A stretch of DNA of 64,000 bases from Bacteroidota bacterium (GTDB lineage Bacteria > Bacteroidota > Bacteroidia > AKYH767-A > 2013-40CM-41-45): contig JADKKE010000009.1 in assembly GCA_016720655.1 (NCBI GenBank), positions 62,001-126,000 on the forward strand, read 5' to 3'. This document shows, piece by piece, positions 9,473 to 19,646 of this stretch; within the stretch, counting starts at the first letter, position 1, and every line of letters starts with the position of its first letter. The notes below the pieces were generated by a model. That model ran no database searches and was not told where the DNA came from. It saw nothing but the letters and a program-made list of their open reading frames with translations. The translations under genes were made by a program, and so were the position numbers.

Positions 9473-12400
9473 CTATTCCAATCTTAAAATCTTTGTCGCA
9501 TACTTCTCATTTTCCTGAAAGAGATTCAGGAAAAACAATCCGTGACCTAGATCTTGGACTCTCAACTCACAGGATGTCGAATATTCCGACAGAATAATAT
9601 TCAGTGTTTTTACCAACTTTCCTTGTACATCAGAAATCTGTACAATTGCCTCACCGGCTTTCAATCCTTGATAGTGAAGTACAAGATTGCTCTCCTGGCC
9701 TGATGGATTCGGGTAAATACGAATGGTAGCTTCGCAGGAGTCGAGTATTTTGACATTGACAGGAACAATTTCTGAAGGACAAACACTTCCTGCCCTCGCA
9801 TAAAATGTAGTGCTTGCCTGGAGCGCCGGTGTAAGAAAGGATTGACCAATTGCCAGAGGTAATTCTTCGGCATTTGTATACCAAAATACTGTATCCGGAG
9901 AAACCGCTTCTAATAAAACAGATCCGGGTTCACAACGTTCTGCATTCTTTACCGAAGGTATATCGGAAGTGTGATGACCCGTCAAAATAAATTCTTCCGA
10001 AATTTTTGTGCAACCCAGATTGTTGATGTGAACAGCATATGTACCCGGCACCGTAGCCTGGAATGAACTGTTTCCCGCGCCTGCAATATCTTCATCATCC
10101 AAAACCCATTGATAGTTATAATCCGGAATGCCCGGAGCAAGTAACTGTGTTGCACTTCCGCTGCAGATAGTATTCGAACCGGAAACACTGAGGTCAATTG
10201 CAAGTAAAGAAGAAAACGGAGAACCGGGAGAGCCACCATAACATCCCGGATGCCAGTTGGAACCATCACTAAGATCTGATGCAACATTCTGTAATTCGCA
10301 TGTGTAACCAAAACCATCAGCTTCTTGTGGCCAGGGCAAATTATTCTGGTAATAAAACGAGGCAATTATGGAATCAGAATAATTGAACAAACGAATTTGC
10401 CCTTCCGAATTTTTCAAACCAAAACCAAAAGGTCCCAATCTATTTGCACAGGATGGATAGACTGCATCAAAAGCGGAAGTGTCTTCTGACAAAACCAAAT
10501 ACCCATCGGCAGGAACAACACTACCAGTCGGAAATACAAAGGCATGGTTGTCTAGCTCATCTTTGAGTTTCCATCCGGAAAGATCAAGAGCAATAGTTCC
10601 ATAATTGTGCAACTCTAACCAATCCTGAGAATTAAAAAGAGTATCCGGGTGATAATCCAATTCACTGATGGTAAGCTTCGGATTTTCTGCTGTTCCGGTA
10701 AAATATGCTGTTACGAATTGATCGGAAGTAAAGTTAACACTTGCCATTTGCGACGCTCCTGCAAGCTGACCTGCTCCCCAATGATCAAATCTATATCCAG
10801 GATCAGGGATCGCAGTTAGAGTAACGGGGTTGCCATTAAAATAAATCCCTGTCCATGGATATGCAGTAGGTGTCACTGTACTTATTTCAATTCTTCCCGA
10901 TCCGGCGGGAAACACATTCAGTGATAAACTGACTTTTCCATTAAGATTAAACTGATCGATAATCATTGATCGACTAATCGCCGGGCGTTGATTCACAAAA
11001 GCCATCATCTCGTCAATATTCGAATGCCAGCTTGTTGAATCACTCCCCCATTTTGCAAAATGATATTCCATGTCAATGGCCATGGAATCACGAAACTGCT
11101 GCATAACCTGTTCTACGTGGACCGGCATATAAATAGTATTCATGAGATCTGCGTAACGGTTGATAAAGTCCCTTTTAAATTGAGCATTCTCAAGCAAGTG
11201 ATCAAACATTTCAGATGAATAGCTAAATGCAATTGGGTTGCGGGCCATTTCCAGGCGATCATCCTGAACGTCTCCATGCAATCCGAATCCAAAATCAAGA
11301 TCATGCAAAAGATATTTCCATCGCGACCCCGGAGCTTTCGGCTTCCAGAGTTTTATATTATTGGTCCATTCACCAATCCAATCTCCATTGTTGACATAGG
11401 TTTCAGCAATGAAATAATCTGTATAATTCTTCAGATCCAGCATGGAGTTAACCGTAGTGTAATACGTCGATTCATCAGGAGAATTGGAAGTAATGAAATT
11501 ATACATAGTCCAGAAATCATGATCACTTCCTGATGCTGCATCAATCTCTTCACCTATTTCTGTGAGGTAGTCGTATTCGCCTTCTTTCAAATCAGTATTT
11601 GATTCAATCCATTTCTGATTGTGCTTCTCATGCACAGTATAGACACCCCAATCTTGCCCATTTAAAAACAATCGCACCGGTTCTGCTGCCAGATATCCGG
11701 TACTGGTATTTTTCATCAGGCGTTCCATAAGTGCATCACGGAAATGAACAACATTCCAATCTGTACCTGAATTTCGCAGTACGATGTTTTCAAATTTTGT
11801 CAGGAAAGGTTTGTCCGGGAGCAGTGGATAATTCAATTCAGATGTTCCAAATTTATCACTCAGTTTAATTTCAAAACTTTTTTGTTCTTCCGAACGGGAG
11901 TAATTCCCATAGATTTCTATTTCAGCATTGAAACTAATAATATGCTGTTTGGATTTATCATAGTATTCAACAGCGGCAGGCTTATCCCAATCCTGCCAAT
12001 AATTGGCTCCAAAATACGGCCATACAGGATCTGCATTCGGACCAAGCGTGTAGATTCCTGAATTTTCATCCCAGAGATCCAGAGAATCCATGCTAATCGA
12101 AAATACTGGCAGCTTACTCTCTTCCTCAATAAAATATGTATGACTAATGGTTCTTCCCGGAAGTTTACCATTCATGAATACCCGTGCACGAACTGTTGTC
12201 GTAGAATTAAAAACGAAGGATTGTGAATACACCTGATCACTTGAATCCGGGTCATCTCCATTTGTAGAGAAGCGAATGATTGCTCCCGGCTGTGAACATG
12301 ACAAACTCATTGCCAAACCCGGTGAATAAAATCCGCCGGCTAGTGAAAAAATTGGTACAGGAGCATACCCGGAATAACAATTGTTTGATTGATTGGATGC

Positions 12401-13084
12401 GAGAGGAGAACACATATTACTATAACACCAGTTAATAGAGCCATCAGTAGTACGTGCATAACAATGATCCGATTCAAGTTGGGGATAGCTTTGTTGGTCG
12501 ACAATTAGTCCCTCCGGGTCAAACAAATAAATGGTTTCACCCGAACGGCTGAGTTTAAAATCCGCATTGAAGACCGAAAGAGTTGGTGCATGAAACCAAT
12601 TCGGAGTTGCCGGATAAATTTCAATGGAGTCTTTCACTCCAAATATTAAAAACGGGATCGAAGAAAGATCGGAAGAGTTTTCTGTGACATTGTGTGTTTC
12701 GACCGACAAAACATTTGTTCCTGCAATTAATGCTGATTTGAGAAGATCCGTATTAATAGCAAAAGAATCCGGTAAATAACCTTGATAATATTCAGCCTCA
12801 TGCGCATCAGAAGCCAAATCATCCCAGTCGGGCAACCCTGGCCACATATTAAAACGCGCGATTTCAACACCATTCAGATAAGCAACAAATCCATCATCGA
12901 AATCCATCATGAGAATGGCCTGCACAACCCGGCCCGGATCATCGACAACAAACCATTTTCGCATCATCACCGAACGGCAGGGCAAAATTGTTGTGCCATC
13001 ATCATCATCACCAAATCCAATTCCACCTTCACCTCTTTGCCATTGACTATCGTCAAAGCTGATGTTTCTCCAGTTGGAATCCAA
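9473..13084 (-). CDS. CotH-like / lamin-tail surface protein, C-terminal fragment after a frameshift
   Basis: This open frame is the main part of a surface protein whose N-terminus is at 12967-13443. Its TTG start is artificial; the sequence just upstream in the same frame reads REWRFETGSAV and is clearly part of the protein. Residue positions here: ~1-110 a beta-galactosidase-like jelly roll, ~240-320 a chitobiase/hexosaminidase C-terminal-type domain (TNGDDPDSSD), ~323-640 a CotH-kinase-like domain (with HDLDFGFGL near 594), ~801-955 a second lamin-tail domain, then Ig-like sequence and a T9SS type A sorting domain (~1120-1203, IYPNPSG). Known CotH proteins are atypical protein kinases of spore coats; the surface role here is inferred. 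It lies convergent to the gene ending at 9369. Confidence 0.8.
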   Translation of the reverse strand: MDSNWRNISFDDSQWQRGEGGIGFGDDDDGTTILPCRSVMMRKWFVVDDPGRVVQAILMMDFDDGFVAYLNGVEIARFNMWPGLPDWDDLASDAHEAEYYQGYLPDSFAINTDLLKSALIAGTNVLSVETHNVTENSSDLSSIPFLIFGVKDSIEIYPATPNWFHAPTLSVFNADFKLSRSGETIYLFDPEGLIVDQQSYPQLESDHCYARTTDGSINWCYSNMCSPLASNQSNNCYSGYAPVPIFSLAGGFYSPGLAMSLSCSQPGAIIRFSTNGDDPDSSDQVYSQSFVFNSTTTVRARVFMNGKLPGRTISHTYFIEEESKLPVFSISMDSLDLWDENSGIYTLGPNADPVWPYFGANYWQDWDKPAAVEYYDKSKQHIISFNAEIEIYGNYSRSEEQKSFEIKLSDKFGTSELNYPLLPDKPFLTKFENIVLRNSGTDWNVVHFRDALMERLMKNTSTGYLAAEPVRLFLNGQDWGVYTVHEKHNQKWIESNTDLKEGEYDYLTEIGEEIDAASGSDHDFWTMYNFITSNSPDESTYYTTVNSMLDLKNYTDYFIAETYVNNGDWIGEWTNNIKLWKPKAPGSRWKYLLHDLDFGFGLHGDVQDDRLEMARNPIAFSYSSEMFDHLLENAQFKRDFINRYADLMNTIYMPVHVEQVMQQFRDSMAIDMEYHFAKWGSDSTSWHSNIDEMMAFVNQRPAISRSMIIDQFNLNGKVSLSLNVFPAGSGRIEISTVTPTAYPWTGIYFNGNPVTLTAIPDPGYRFDHWGAGQLAGASQMASVNFTSDQFVTAYFTGTAENPKLTISELDYHPDTLFNSQDWLELHNYGTIALDLSGWKLKDELDNHAFVFPTGSVVPADGYLVLSEDTSAFDAVYPSCANRLGPFGFGLKNSEGQIRLFNYSDSIIASFYYQNNLPWPQEADGFGYTCELQNVASDLSDGSNWHPGCYGGSPGSPFSSLLAIDLSVSGSNTICSGSATQLLAPGIPDYNYQWVLDDEDIAGAGNSSFQATVPGTYAVHINNLGCTKISEEFILTGHHTSDIPSVKNAERCEPGSVLLEAVSPDTVFWYTNAEELPLAIGQSFLTPALQASTTFYARAGSVCPSEIVPVNVKILDSCEATIRIYPNPSGQESNLVLHYQGLKAGEAIVQISDVQGKLVKTLNIILSEYSTSCELRVQDLGHGLFFLNLFQENEKYATKILRLE

Positions 13085-13443
13085 AACTGCCGATCCCGTC
13101 TCAAAACGCCATTCCCTGTTCCACTAACAGGCAATTCGTAATGATGAATACGAGGTAAAGCATGCGATCCGGAAGCAAATACCAGCGCTTTTTCGCCGGG
13201 AACTAAGGAAAAGGACGGGAATAGATATCGTTTAGAAGGATCGGTGTTATCAGATATCCCATAACCGGCAAGGTCAATTTCCCTGACACCCGAATTATAG
13301 AGCTCTACATAATCATCATACCGACCATCCGCATTCTGGATGACGGAAATGTTCGCCGGACAAATTTCATTGAATTCCAACTGTGCAAATGCAGAACAAT
13401 AAAAAATCAAGGCGAAACATGCATTTAATGCAAATTTCTTCAT
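12967..13443 (-). CDS. CotH-like / lamin-tail surface protein, N-terminal fragment
   Basis: The true start of the split gene: ATG at 13443, signal peptide MKKFALNACFALIFYCSAFAQ, then a lamin-tail domain (~22-125, LEFNEICPANISVI and DDYVELYNSG). Homologous sense stops near HHYELPVSG; after about 13120 this frame gives nonsense residues and reaches a stop at 12967, while the sense continues in the adjacent frame. The other frame has a TAG at 13126-13124, so the shift lies between about 13123 and 13110. The total span of 9473-13443 is 3971 bp, one base short of a multiple of three, which fits one deleted base. Confidence 0.75.
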   Translation of the reverse strand: MKKFALNACFALIFYCSAFAQLEFNEICPANISVIQNADGRYDDYVELYNSGVREIDLAGYGISDNTDPSKRYLFPSFSLVPGEKALVFASGSHALPRIHHYELPVSGTGNGVLRRDRQFWIPTGETSALTIVNGKEVKVELDLVMMMMAQQFCPAVR

Positions 13444-14146
13444 TTAATTTAGGGGGTAATTAATCGATTAAAAATGCATCGAAATGCTATTTTACGTTAA
13501 TATTCACCAATAATATAGTTAAACTTCACTTCTTTGGTCAGTCAATAAAATAGCTTGGTAAACGAAAAAAAATCCACGTCGAAAAACACGGATCTGCTGA
13601 AATGCTTAGCCGGACTTGGGTTTCCGGAAGAATACAAAGCTCAACAATAAGAAGCTACAAACCGATGAATAGACTGAAATTCCATTTGACAATAACACAA
13701 ATCAATAAATATTATTTAAAAATTATCACAAACAATTTTTTTATAATAATTTTTTTTTCAAATGCTCTCACCACAGGCCAAAACAAATCTTTTCATTTCT
13801 CAATTTTTTTTTTAAAATTTTAACACATCCCCTATTTAGAAGAGATGTTAAAATCCAAAGGCACTTTAAAATACCTGGATCAACCCATACCCATTTTCTG
13901 AATTTCTCTCCATTTCGAATACTATTTTTTCCCATTCAGCAACCATTCCTTCTTGAGGCAAAAATTGCTTCATAGCCTTGTAGAGGTTTACTCAGCCTTT
14001 TAAAAATAGCCATGACGAATAGCATCGAAAACATCTCTATTTATAAAATAAAATGAGTGAAATTAGAAGAGTTAATTTTCTCCTTTTTTCAATCAACGAA
14101 ACCTTTAATAACATCAGCATTATATCACAAGCATTAAAAAAAAAGC
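13444..14146. other. AT-rich divergent gap, no gene seen
   Basis: This 703-bp gap separates two divergent genes for surface proteins and must hold both promoters, which I cannot place. It contains poly-T runs near 13801-13813 and a weak 8-bp stem (ATTTTAAC 13817-13824 with GTTAAAAT 13847-13854). Short open frames here look random in composition. Confidence 0.5.
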
Positions 14147-17095
14147 ATGAAGACATCACTCCCTAAGTTATCCATCTGCTTCAGAATAATTCTATCTGGA
14201 ATAACACTGTTACTTTTGATCTGTCAGGAACAAATCAAGGCTGCATCCAGTCCTGTCACTTTCCTGCAAAATGGAGGTCAATGGGATTCCACAATACTTT
14301 TTAGCGGACAATCCACAGCAACGCGAGTTGCTTTTCTACGTGAGGGATTGAGTTTTTCGCAATCCGGGGAGGAAGTTGAACTTCCCGATGGCACAGAAGA
14401 TTATCCCTTTATCGTTTGGAATATGAAATTTGTTGAGCCTTCAACTTCACTAAACATAAGCGGTATCGAAGGAAAAGAAAGTGTCTTTTCGTATTTGTCA
14501 GGCAATGACCCGAAAAAATGGGTTATTCACCCTGAAGAATTTTCGCAACTAAAATACAGTTCTGTATTTCAGGGAGTAGATCTGGATATTTATGGACATG
14601 GCACCGAAATAAAATACGATTATATCGTTCATCCGGGAGCGGACATTAATTCTATCAAAGCCTATTACGAAGGGATCACGAGCCTTTCTTTGACACCCAA
14701 AGGTGAACTCGCAATAGGCACACCGTACAATGTTCAACTACAGAAAAAACCGGTAGCCTGGCAGATCGTTGAAGGGAAAAAGCAATTCGTCGAAATGAAT
14801 TATCTTCTGATCAATGATTCCACATTTGGATTTGAATCTACGCAAGGGTACAATGATAATTATGATTTGATTATTGATCCCTTGTTTCAAATGGTTTGGA
14901 GTTCGTATACAAAGGCAACAGGTGCAGGCAATAATATCAATTACTGTTTCAGCAATGCTTTGGATAATGACGGAAATGTGTATTTAACCGGAATGGTGGA
15001 CGCTTCATTTCCAACTACCGCCGGTGCATATTCGGGTCCGGGAAATATCTATCCGGAAATCTTCGTTGCAAAATTCGCAAGTGATGGGACAACGATGTTG
15101 TATGGAACTTATCTTCCCGGCAGTTCATCTGAATTTGGAACAGGCATAGCAGTGGATAATCTTGGAAGAGCATATGTAACCGGTGTAGTAGATCTGAATA
15201 TTACAGGACTCACCAATTTTCCTTCCACCCCGAATGCCTATCAACCCATTCACGATGCCGGTTCGGATGCATTTTTGACTGTGTTAAATTCTACCGGTAC
15301 TGGATTAATTTATTCTTCCTTTTTAGGAGGTACAGGAAGTGAAACCGGCTACGGAATTGCATTGGGCGGAACTGGAATAGCCTATATCACAGGGAATACT
15401 TCTGTCGGAAATTTCCCAAGAAAAAATTCATCACCATTTCCTTCCGGTGACAGAGATGCATTTGTAGCAAAGTTTGACATTAATCAAAGTGGGGCTAACA
15501 GTCTGGTTTATTCTGTTCGCCTGGGTGGCGGACCCTTTTCATATTCAGAAGGCAGGAGCATCGCCGTGAATAATGCCGGAAACGCATTCATCACGGGGAA
15601 AATTTTTAGCTCTTCCGGAACTCCAACCTATCCCATCTCCGCAGGTGCGTACAATTCTGTATTTAACACAGGCATGGATGGTGTTATGACGTATGTAACA
15701 AAACTCAGTGCAACGACTCCTGTAACTCTGGATTACTCAACATTCCTTGCTCCCGGAACAGGTAGCGCAATTGCCTTGCATGCAGCTTCAGGTGATGCAT
15801 ATGTGGTTGGCTCCACAAATACGTTTACATTTCCGGTTACTCCCGGAGCTTTGCAAACAACACATGCAGGAAATAATGGAACTGACGCTTTTGTTCTGAG
15901 GTTGAATGCATCCGGAACAGCACTGGTGTATTCTACATTTCTGGGAGGATACCGGTCTGATGACGGTACAGGACTTGCTGTGAATTCAATTGGCGAAGCC
16001 TATGCAGTAGGAATCAGCCAGGATTCATTTCCGACATCAACGGGAGCATATCAACCGCGGAATGCAGGGACCTATGATTTCTTTGCGGTGAACCTGAATG
16101 CGAGTGGGACAGGATACGGATGTGGAGGATCCACATACATCGGCGGAAGTGATGCAGATTATTCCGGAAGTTTCTATGATTACCCTTCTCCACATCTATC
16201 ACTCAGAGACCATGGAGGAAACAATGATACTGTTTGCATCAGCTCTACAACACACTCTCAGGATTTCCCTACAACTCCCGGAGTGTATGGACCGGTTAAA
16301 GTAAATGGCATAGCTGACCAACCGGTCTTCTTTAAACTAACCTGCTTCACGTCGGGTGTTGTCCCTGCAGTAAGCATGATGAGCAGCGATACGTCATGGT
16401 GTTCCAAGAAGGCTATTAATTTCTTTGATGCATCCACCAATAATCCTACATCGTGGAGATGGTATTTCCCTGGCGCCGTTCCGGATACCTCAACAGCACA
16501 AAATCCAACGAATATCTATTATCCGAATAGCGGAACTTTCGATGTAATTCTTGTCGCCTGCAATTCCTTCGGTTGTGATTCGGTTTCCTATCCGGCTTTC
16601 ATCACTGAATTCGCTAACCCTGCGCAGCCGTTGGTCACTATCAACAGTGATACATTGTGTGCAGGAGTCTATTCTGCTTACGAATGGTTTGCATTAAACA
16701 ACCCAACTGTTATTCTCTCCACTGATCAGTGTTTTATCGTTCCTGCCCCCGGTAATTACTCCGTGCGTGTAACAGATGTCAACGGATGCCAGGCAGTCTC
16801 CGAATCTGCCATCACAGAAATTCCTTTACTCAACTCTTCGATTTCCAATCTCAAGGTTATCCCGAATCCTTCATCAGGAATTTTCACATTTGAATTTGAT
16901 CTTCTACTAGCAAATTCCGTGGAAATAAAAATTCTCGACAGGATCGGAAAAGAAGTAATCATTTCATCCCGCACAATTTTAGAAAACGGAAATCATCAGG
17001 TTTCACTGGACTTATCAGAACTGAGCAGTGGCATTTATTTTGGCGTAGTGTCTTCAGATACGAAGGTTCAGATGGTGAACATGGTTAAGAATTGA
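14147..17095 (+). CDS. SBBP-repeat beta-propeller T9SS-secreted protein
   Basis: A 982-residue exported protein. It has a signal peptide (~1-32, ending IKA), an N-terminal beta-rich domain (~38-240, FLQNGGQWDS and similar, as commonly seen in front of SBBP repeats), then SBBP (seven-bladed propeller-like) repeats at ~250-735 with the recurring pattern GxAYVTG/LxYSTFLGG/DAFV. A PKD domain follows (~738-825, WRWYFPGA and SGTFDVIL), and the last ~85 residues are a T9SS type A sorting domain (VIPNPSSG to GIYFGVV). It is likely a surface or secreted adhesin or sensor; no enzyme motif is seen. The ATG at 14147 is preceded by an A-rich stretch typical of this phylum. It is followed directly by the repeat cluster at 17101. 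Confidence 0.88.
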   Translation: MKTSLPKLSICFRIILSGITLLLLICQEQIKAASSPVTFLQNGGQWDSTILFSGQSTATRVAFLREGLSFSQSGEEVELPDGTEDYPFIVWNMKFVEPSTSLNISGIEGKESVFSYLSGNDPKKWVIHPEEFSQLKYSSVFQGVDLDIYGHGTEIKYDYIVHPGADINSIKAYYEGITSLSLTPKGELAIGTPYNVQLQKKPVAWQIVEGKKQFVEMNYLLINDSTFGFESTQGYNDNYDLIIDPLFQMVWSSYTKATGAGNNINYCFSNALDNDGNVYLTGMVDASFPTTAGAYSGPGNIYPEIFVAKFASDGTTMLYGTYLPGSSSEFGTGIAVDNLGRAYVTGVVDLNITGLTNFPSTPNAYQPIHDAGSDAFLTVLNSTGTGLIYSSFLGGTGSETGYGIALGGTGIAYITGNTSVGNFPRKNSSPFPSGDRDAFVAKFDINQSGANSLVYSVRLGGGPFSYSEGRSIAVNNAGNAFITGKIFSSSGTPTYPISAGAYNSVFNTGMDGVMTYVTKLSATTPVTLDYSTFLAPGTGSAIALHAASGDAYVVGSTNTFTFPVTPGALQTTHAGNNGTDAFVLRLNASGTALVYSTFLGGYRSDDGTGLAVNSIGEAYAVGISQDSFPTSTGAYQPRNAGTYDFFAVNLNASGTGYGCGGSTYIGGSDADYSGSFYDYPSPHLSLRDHGGNNDTVCISSTTHSQDFPTTPGVYGPVKVNGIADQPVFFKLTCFTSGVVPAVSMMSSDTSWCSKKAINFFDASTNNPTSWRWYFPGAVPDTSTAQNPTNIYYPNSGTFDVILVACNSFGCDSVSYPAFITEFANPAQPLVTINSDTLCAGVYSAYEWFALNNPTVILSTDQCFIVPAPGNYSVRVTDVNGCQAVSESAITEIPLLNSSISNLKVIPNPSSGIFTFEFDLLLANSVEIKILDRIGKEVIISSRTILENGNHQVSLDLSELSSGIYFGVVSSDTKVQMVNMVKN

Positions 17096-17100
17096 GAACG

Positions 17101-17177
17101 ATGAATTATGAGTTATGAATTATGAGTTTTGAATTATGAGTTTTGAATTATGAGTTATGAGTTATGAATTATGAGTT
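17101..17177. repeat. Eleven degenerate heptamers (ATGAATT/ATGAGTT)
   Basis: Starting 5 bp after the stop at 17095, eleven 7-bp units run without a gap, each ATGAATT, ATGAGTT or TTGAATT. The period is exactly seven. It passes into the first longer tandem unit that begins at 17171. Confidence 0.9.
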
Positions 17178-17487
17178 GTGGAAACGATTTCATAAGCCAT
17201 CCCTTGAGCCCAATAACCCTAATAACCTAATAACTTAATAACTTAATTTCAATTATGAGTTGCGTAAACTATCTCATAAGCCATCCCTTGAGCCCAATAA
17301 CCTAATAACTTAATAACCTAATTTCAGTTATGAGTTGCGTAAACCATTTCATAAGCCATCCCTTGAGCCCAATAACCCAATAACTTAATAACTTAATAAC
17401 CTAATTTCAGTTATGAGTTGCGTAAACCATTTCATAAGCCATCCCTTGAGCCCAATAACTCAATAACTTAATAACTCAATTTCAGTT
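17171..17487. repeat. Four tandem units of 75-84 bp with internal octamers
   Basis: Units at 17171-17254 (84 bp), 17255-17329 (75), 17330-17412 (83) and 17413-17487 (75). Each starts ATGAGTTG, carries a conserved core (CATAAGCCATCCCTTGAGCC) and ends in 8-bp AATAACYT-type repeats. Length differences are one octamer. It is not a CRISPR array: there are no unique spacers, and the core is followed by low-complexity repeats. A related block occurs in the opposite orientation at 23747-23938. Confidence 0.88.
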
Positions 17488-17739
17488 ATGAATTATGGTT
17501 CAGGACAAGAGTGGTCATTCAATTGACAAATAATCAACATTTTTCGCCGAAAGAAGGAGTTTTTCTCTTTTAAATATTATTCCTACTTTCGGAATACTAT
17601 TCTTGATCTCTTTACTCTTTCATTTTAGTATTCAGAATCCACATTTATCTCATTGAAGAATGTTTCTTTCCTTGCAATGATTGCAATGGAAAACATTTGT
17701 AATCTTATCTGTCAAACTCTTAACCAAAATTTTAATCGC
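17488..17739. other. Leader region between tandem repeats and lipoprotein gene
   Basis: This stretch contains no credible gene. It may hold the promoter of the lipoprotein gene. An in-frame upstream extension to 17653 exists, but it would place a non-signal-like segment in front of the lipobox. Confidence 0.4.
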
Positions 17740-19611
17740 ATGAACATTAAAAAAAACAGTTTATTAATTCTTTGTACTGCACTTCTTCTCACTTTCAACG
17801 CTTGTAAAAAAGATGAAGATCAGAATCAGAATCCAACACCAACACCGGCTGAATGCAATGACGACGCGCATATTGGTTTCACCTCTTTGGCAACAGATGC
17901 CTGCGGCGAAGGTGCCAACTCTGCCTTACTTGACGGCACCCGGCTTGAATTCAAATACGACGCAATTAATGATTCAATCTGGTTTCTGCTCACTGTGAAT
18001 TCTGTCTCCTCTTCACAAGCCATCGGAGTGAATGTAATGGTGAACATCCCAAATGGAGGCCCTGTATTTAATTTCTGGGGAACTGAGAACACAGATGCCT
18101 ATCATAAACTCCTTACTTTTTGGGTAACCGGGAACGCTCCATCTTCCTACAGCGGCACTATCGGAATCGCAGACTCCTCAGGTGTGGAAGGAAATGATTT
18201 CACAAACCTCTTCCAAAACAACATCACTTGCAATGTTAATACTAGCGACAAAACCATTCTCCTTGGAATCAACAGAGCAGATTTAATACCCAACACCAAT
18301 TTCATTGGTAATACCATTACTGTCAAAATTGCCGCAGCGGTTGGTTCAGACCAGGCATGGAATGATGACATTTATAATGCCGCATCTACCATGACAATTA
18401 CAAAAAACAGTGTGAATATTACATTGGCTACAGTGACTACTGATTCAGCAAGTGCAGTGACTTCCAACTCTGCAACTTCGGGAGGAAATGTTACCAACGA
18501 TGGTGGAGCAACCGTGACTGAAAGAGGAATTGCAATCGCAACCCATCCCAATCCGGGCATCGCCGATTTAATTATTACCGGTGGATCCGGTACAGGAAGC
18601 TTTGTTTCAAACATGACAGGACTTAGCGCAAATACAGTTTGTTATGTACGGGCCTATGCAACAAATAGTATCGGAACTGCTTATGGAAATGAAGTTGTTT
18701 TTACAACTCTGGTAAACATCCCAACTGTTACCACAGAACCGGCAACTGCTGTTACAGCTACTTCCGCTACATCCGGTGGCACTGTCACTGACGACGGCGG
18801 TGCACCCGTAACAGAGAGAGGGATCGCGATTGCAACTCACGCGATTCCTACCACAGCTGATTTCACAATTTCCAGTGGCAATGGGGTCGGTAGTTTTGTT
18901 TCGAATATGACAGGACTTTCTGCCAGTACCATTTGTTATGTACGAGCTTACGCCATTAATAGTGCCGGGACTGCTTATGGCAATCAGGTTGTTTTTACTA
19001 CTGACGACTTGGTTCAACTGATGCAAATGGACAGCATCCGTCTGCTTGATCCGGGAGCAGGAAATACGCTGGCACTTCCTGACGGGAAGAAAATCAATGT
19101 TGTTGTAACCTCCAACTATGCAACAGGAATGTTTGCCAGCGGTCGGAATATGTATGCACAAGATGCAAGTGCAGGAATCATGATTCGCTTTTTAGCCAAC
19201 CATACATTTGCTGAGGGTAATCAATTGGAAATAGATATCTCCGGAATGGAACTCTCTACTTTTAACGGAGTATTGCAAATAAATAATGTTCCTCTCGCCA
19301 ATGCTACAGTTCTGGGAACAGCCAGTGTCACGCCAATCACTGTGGCTAGCATTGCAGACATTACTCCATCTTACGACAGCTGGGAAGGCCGTCTGGTCAA
19401 ACTTACCGGTGTCACCATTACCGGCTCGGGAGTTTACGGAGGCACTAATTTAATCAGCGATTTCTCCGGGTCTATCGATTTGTTCACCGCCAGCACTGCC
19501 ACTTTTGCTGCAACAGCTTATCCAACAGGAACAGTTTCAATAACCGGCATTCTAACAGAATTCAACGGTGTTAAAGAAATTATTATTCGGGATGTTACAG
19601 ATGTTCAGTAA
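17740..19611 (+). CDS. Lipoprotein with two FN3-like repeats and a C-terminal OB-like domain
   Basis: A 623-residue lipoprotein. The ATG at 17740 is preferred over an in-frame TTG at 17653 because it begins a short positive region, hydrophobic core and lipobox-like FNAC followed by KKDED, the usual Bacteroidota lipoprotein export signal. After a globular N-terminal part (~40-225), two ~98-residue repeats follow (~226-324 and ~325-420), each ending in CYVRAYAxNxxGTAYGN, an FN3-like module frequent in this phylum. The last ~200 residues (~424-623) resemble the DUF5689/OB-fold-type C-terminal domain (YAQDASAGIMIRF, WEGRLVKLTGV). It probably sits on the outer-membrane surface and binds a ligand. 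Function is unknown. A hairpin follows at 19647. Confidence 0.82.
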   Translation: MNIKKNSLLILCTALLLTFNACKKDEDQNQNPTPTPAECNDDAHIGFTSLATDACGEGANSALLDGTRLEFKYDAINDSIWFLLTVNSVSSSQAIGVNVMVNIPNGGPVFNFWGTENTDAYHKLLTFWVTGNAPSSYSGTIGIADSSGVEGNDFTNLFQNNITCNVNTSDKTILLGINRADLIPNTNFIGNTITVKIAAAVGSDQAWNDDIYNAASTMTITKNSVNITLATVTTDSASAVTSNSATSGGNVTNDGGATVTERGIAIATHPNPGIADLIITGGSGTGSFVSNMTGLSANTVCYVRAYATNSIGTAYGNEVVFTTLVNIPTVTTEPATAVTATSATSGGTVTDDGGAPVTERGIAIATHAIPTTADFTISSGNGVGSFVSNMTGLSASTICYVRAYAINSAGTAYGNQVVFTTDDLVQLMQMDSIRLLDPGAGNTLALPDGKKINVVVTSNYATGMFASGRNMYAQDASAGIMIRFLANHTFAEGNQLEIDISGMELSTFNGVLQINNVPLANATVLGTASVTPITVASIADITPSYDSWEGRLVKLTGVTITGSGVYGGTNLISDFSGSIDLFTASTATFAATAYPTGTVSITGILTEFNGVKEIIIRDVTDVQ

Positions 19612-19646
19612 TAAATAATATTAATTTTTTTGTTAATTGAATAACA

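Larger units (their letters stand above)
9473..13443 (-). pseudogene. Frameshifted CotH/lamin-tail T9SS protein, whole locus
   Basis: The two open frames overlap and together spell one protein of about 1,323 residues: signal peptide, lamin-tail, jelly roll, chitobiase C-terminal-type, CotH, lamin-tail, Ig-like segment and sorting tail. One missing base around 13114-13123 separates them. No other stop is present, so this is either a very recent mutation or a consensus error in the assembly. I cannot tell which from the sequence. Confidence 0.7.

Noticed and set aside
13602..13823. Open frame of 73 codons in the divergent gap
   Set aside because: Its hydrophobic run is from AT-rich and poly-T DNA (many Phe, Ile and Asn), and there is no family likeness.
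17171..17487. Possible CRISPR array
   Set aside because: The units lack unique spacers and contain octamer repeats, and there are no cas genes.
18607..19161. Long open frame (184 codons) opposite the lipoprotein gene
   Set aside because: It reads antisense across the FN3-like repeats, and has no start signal or domain of its own.
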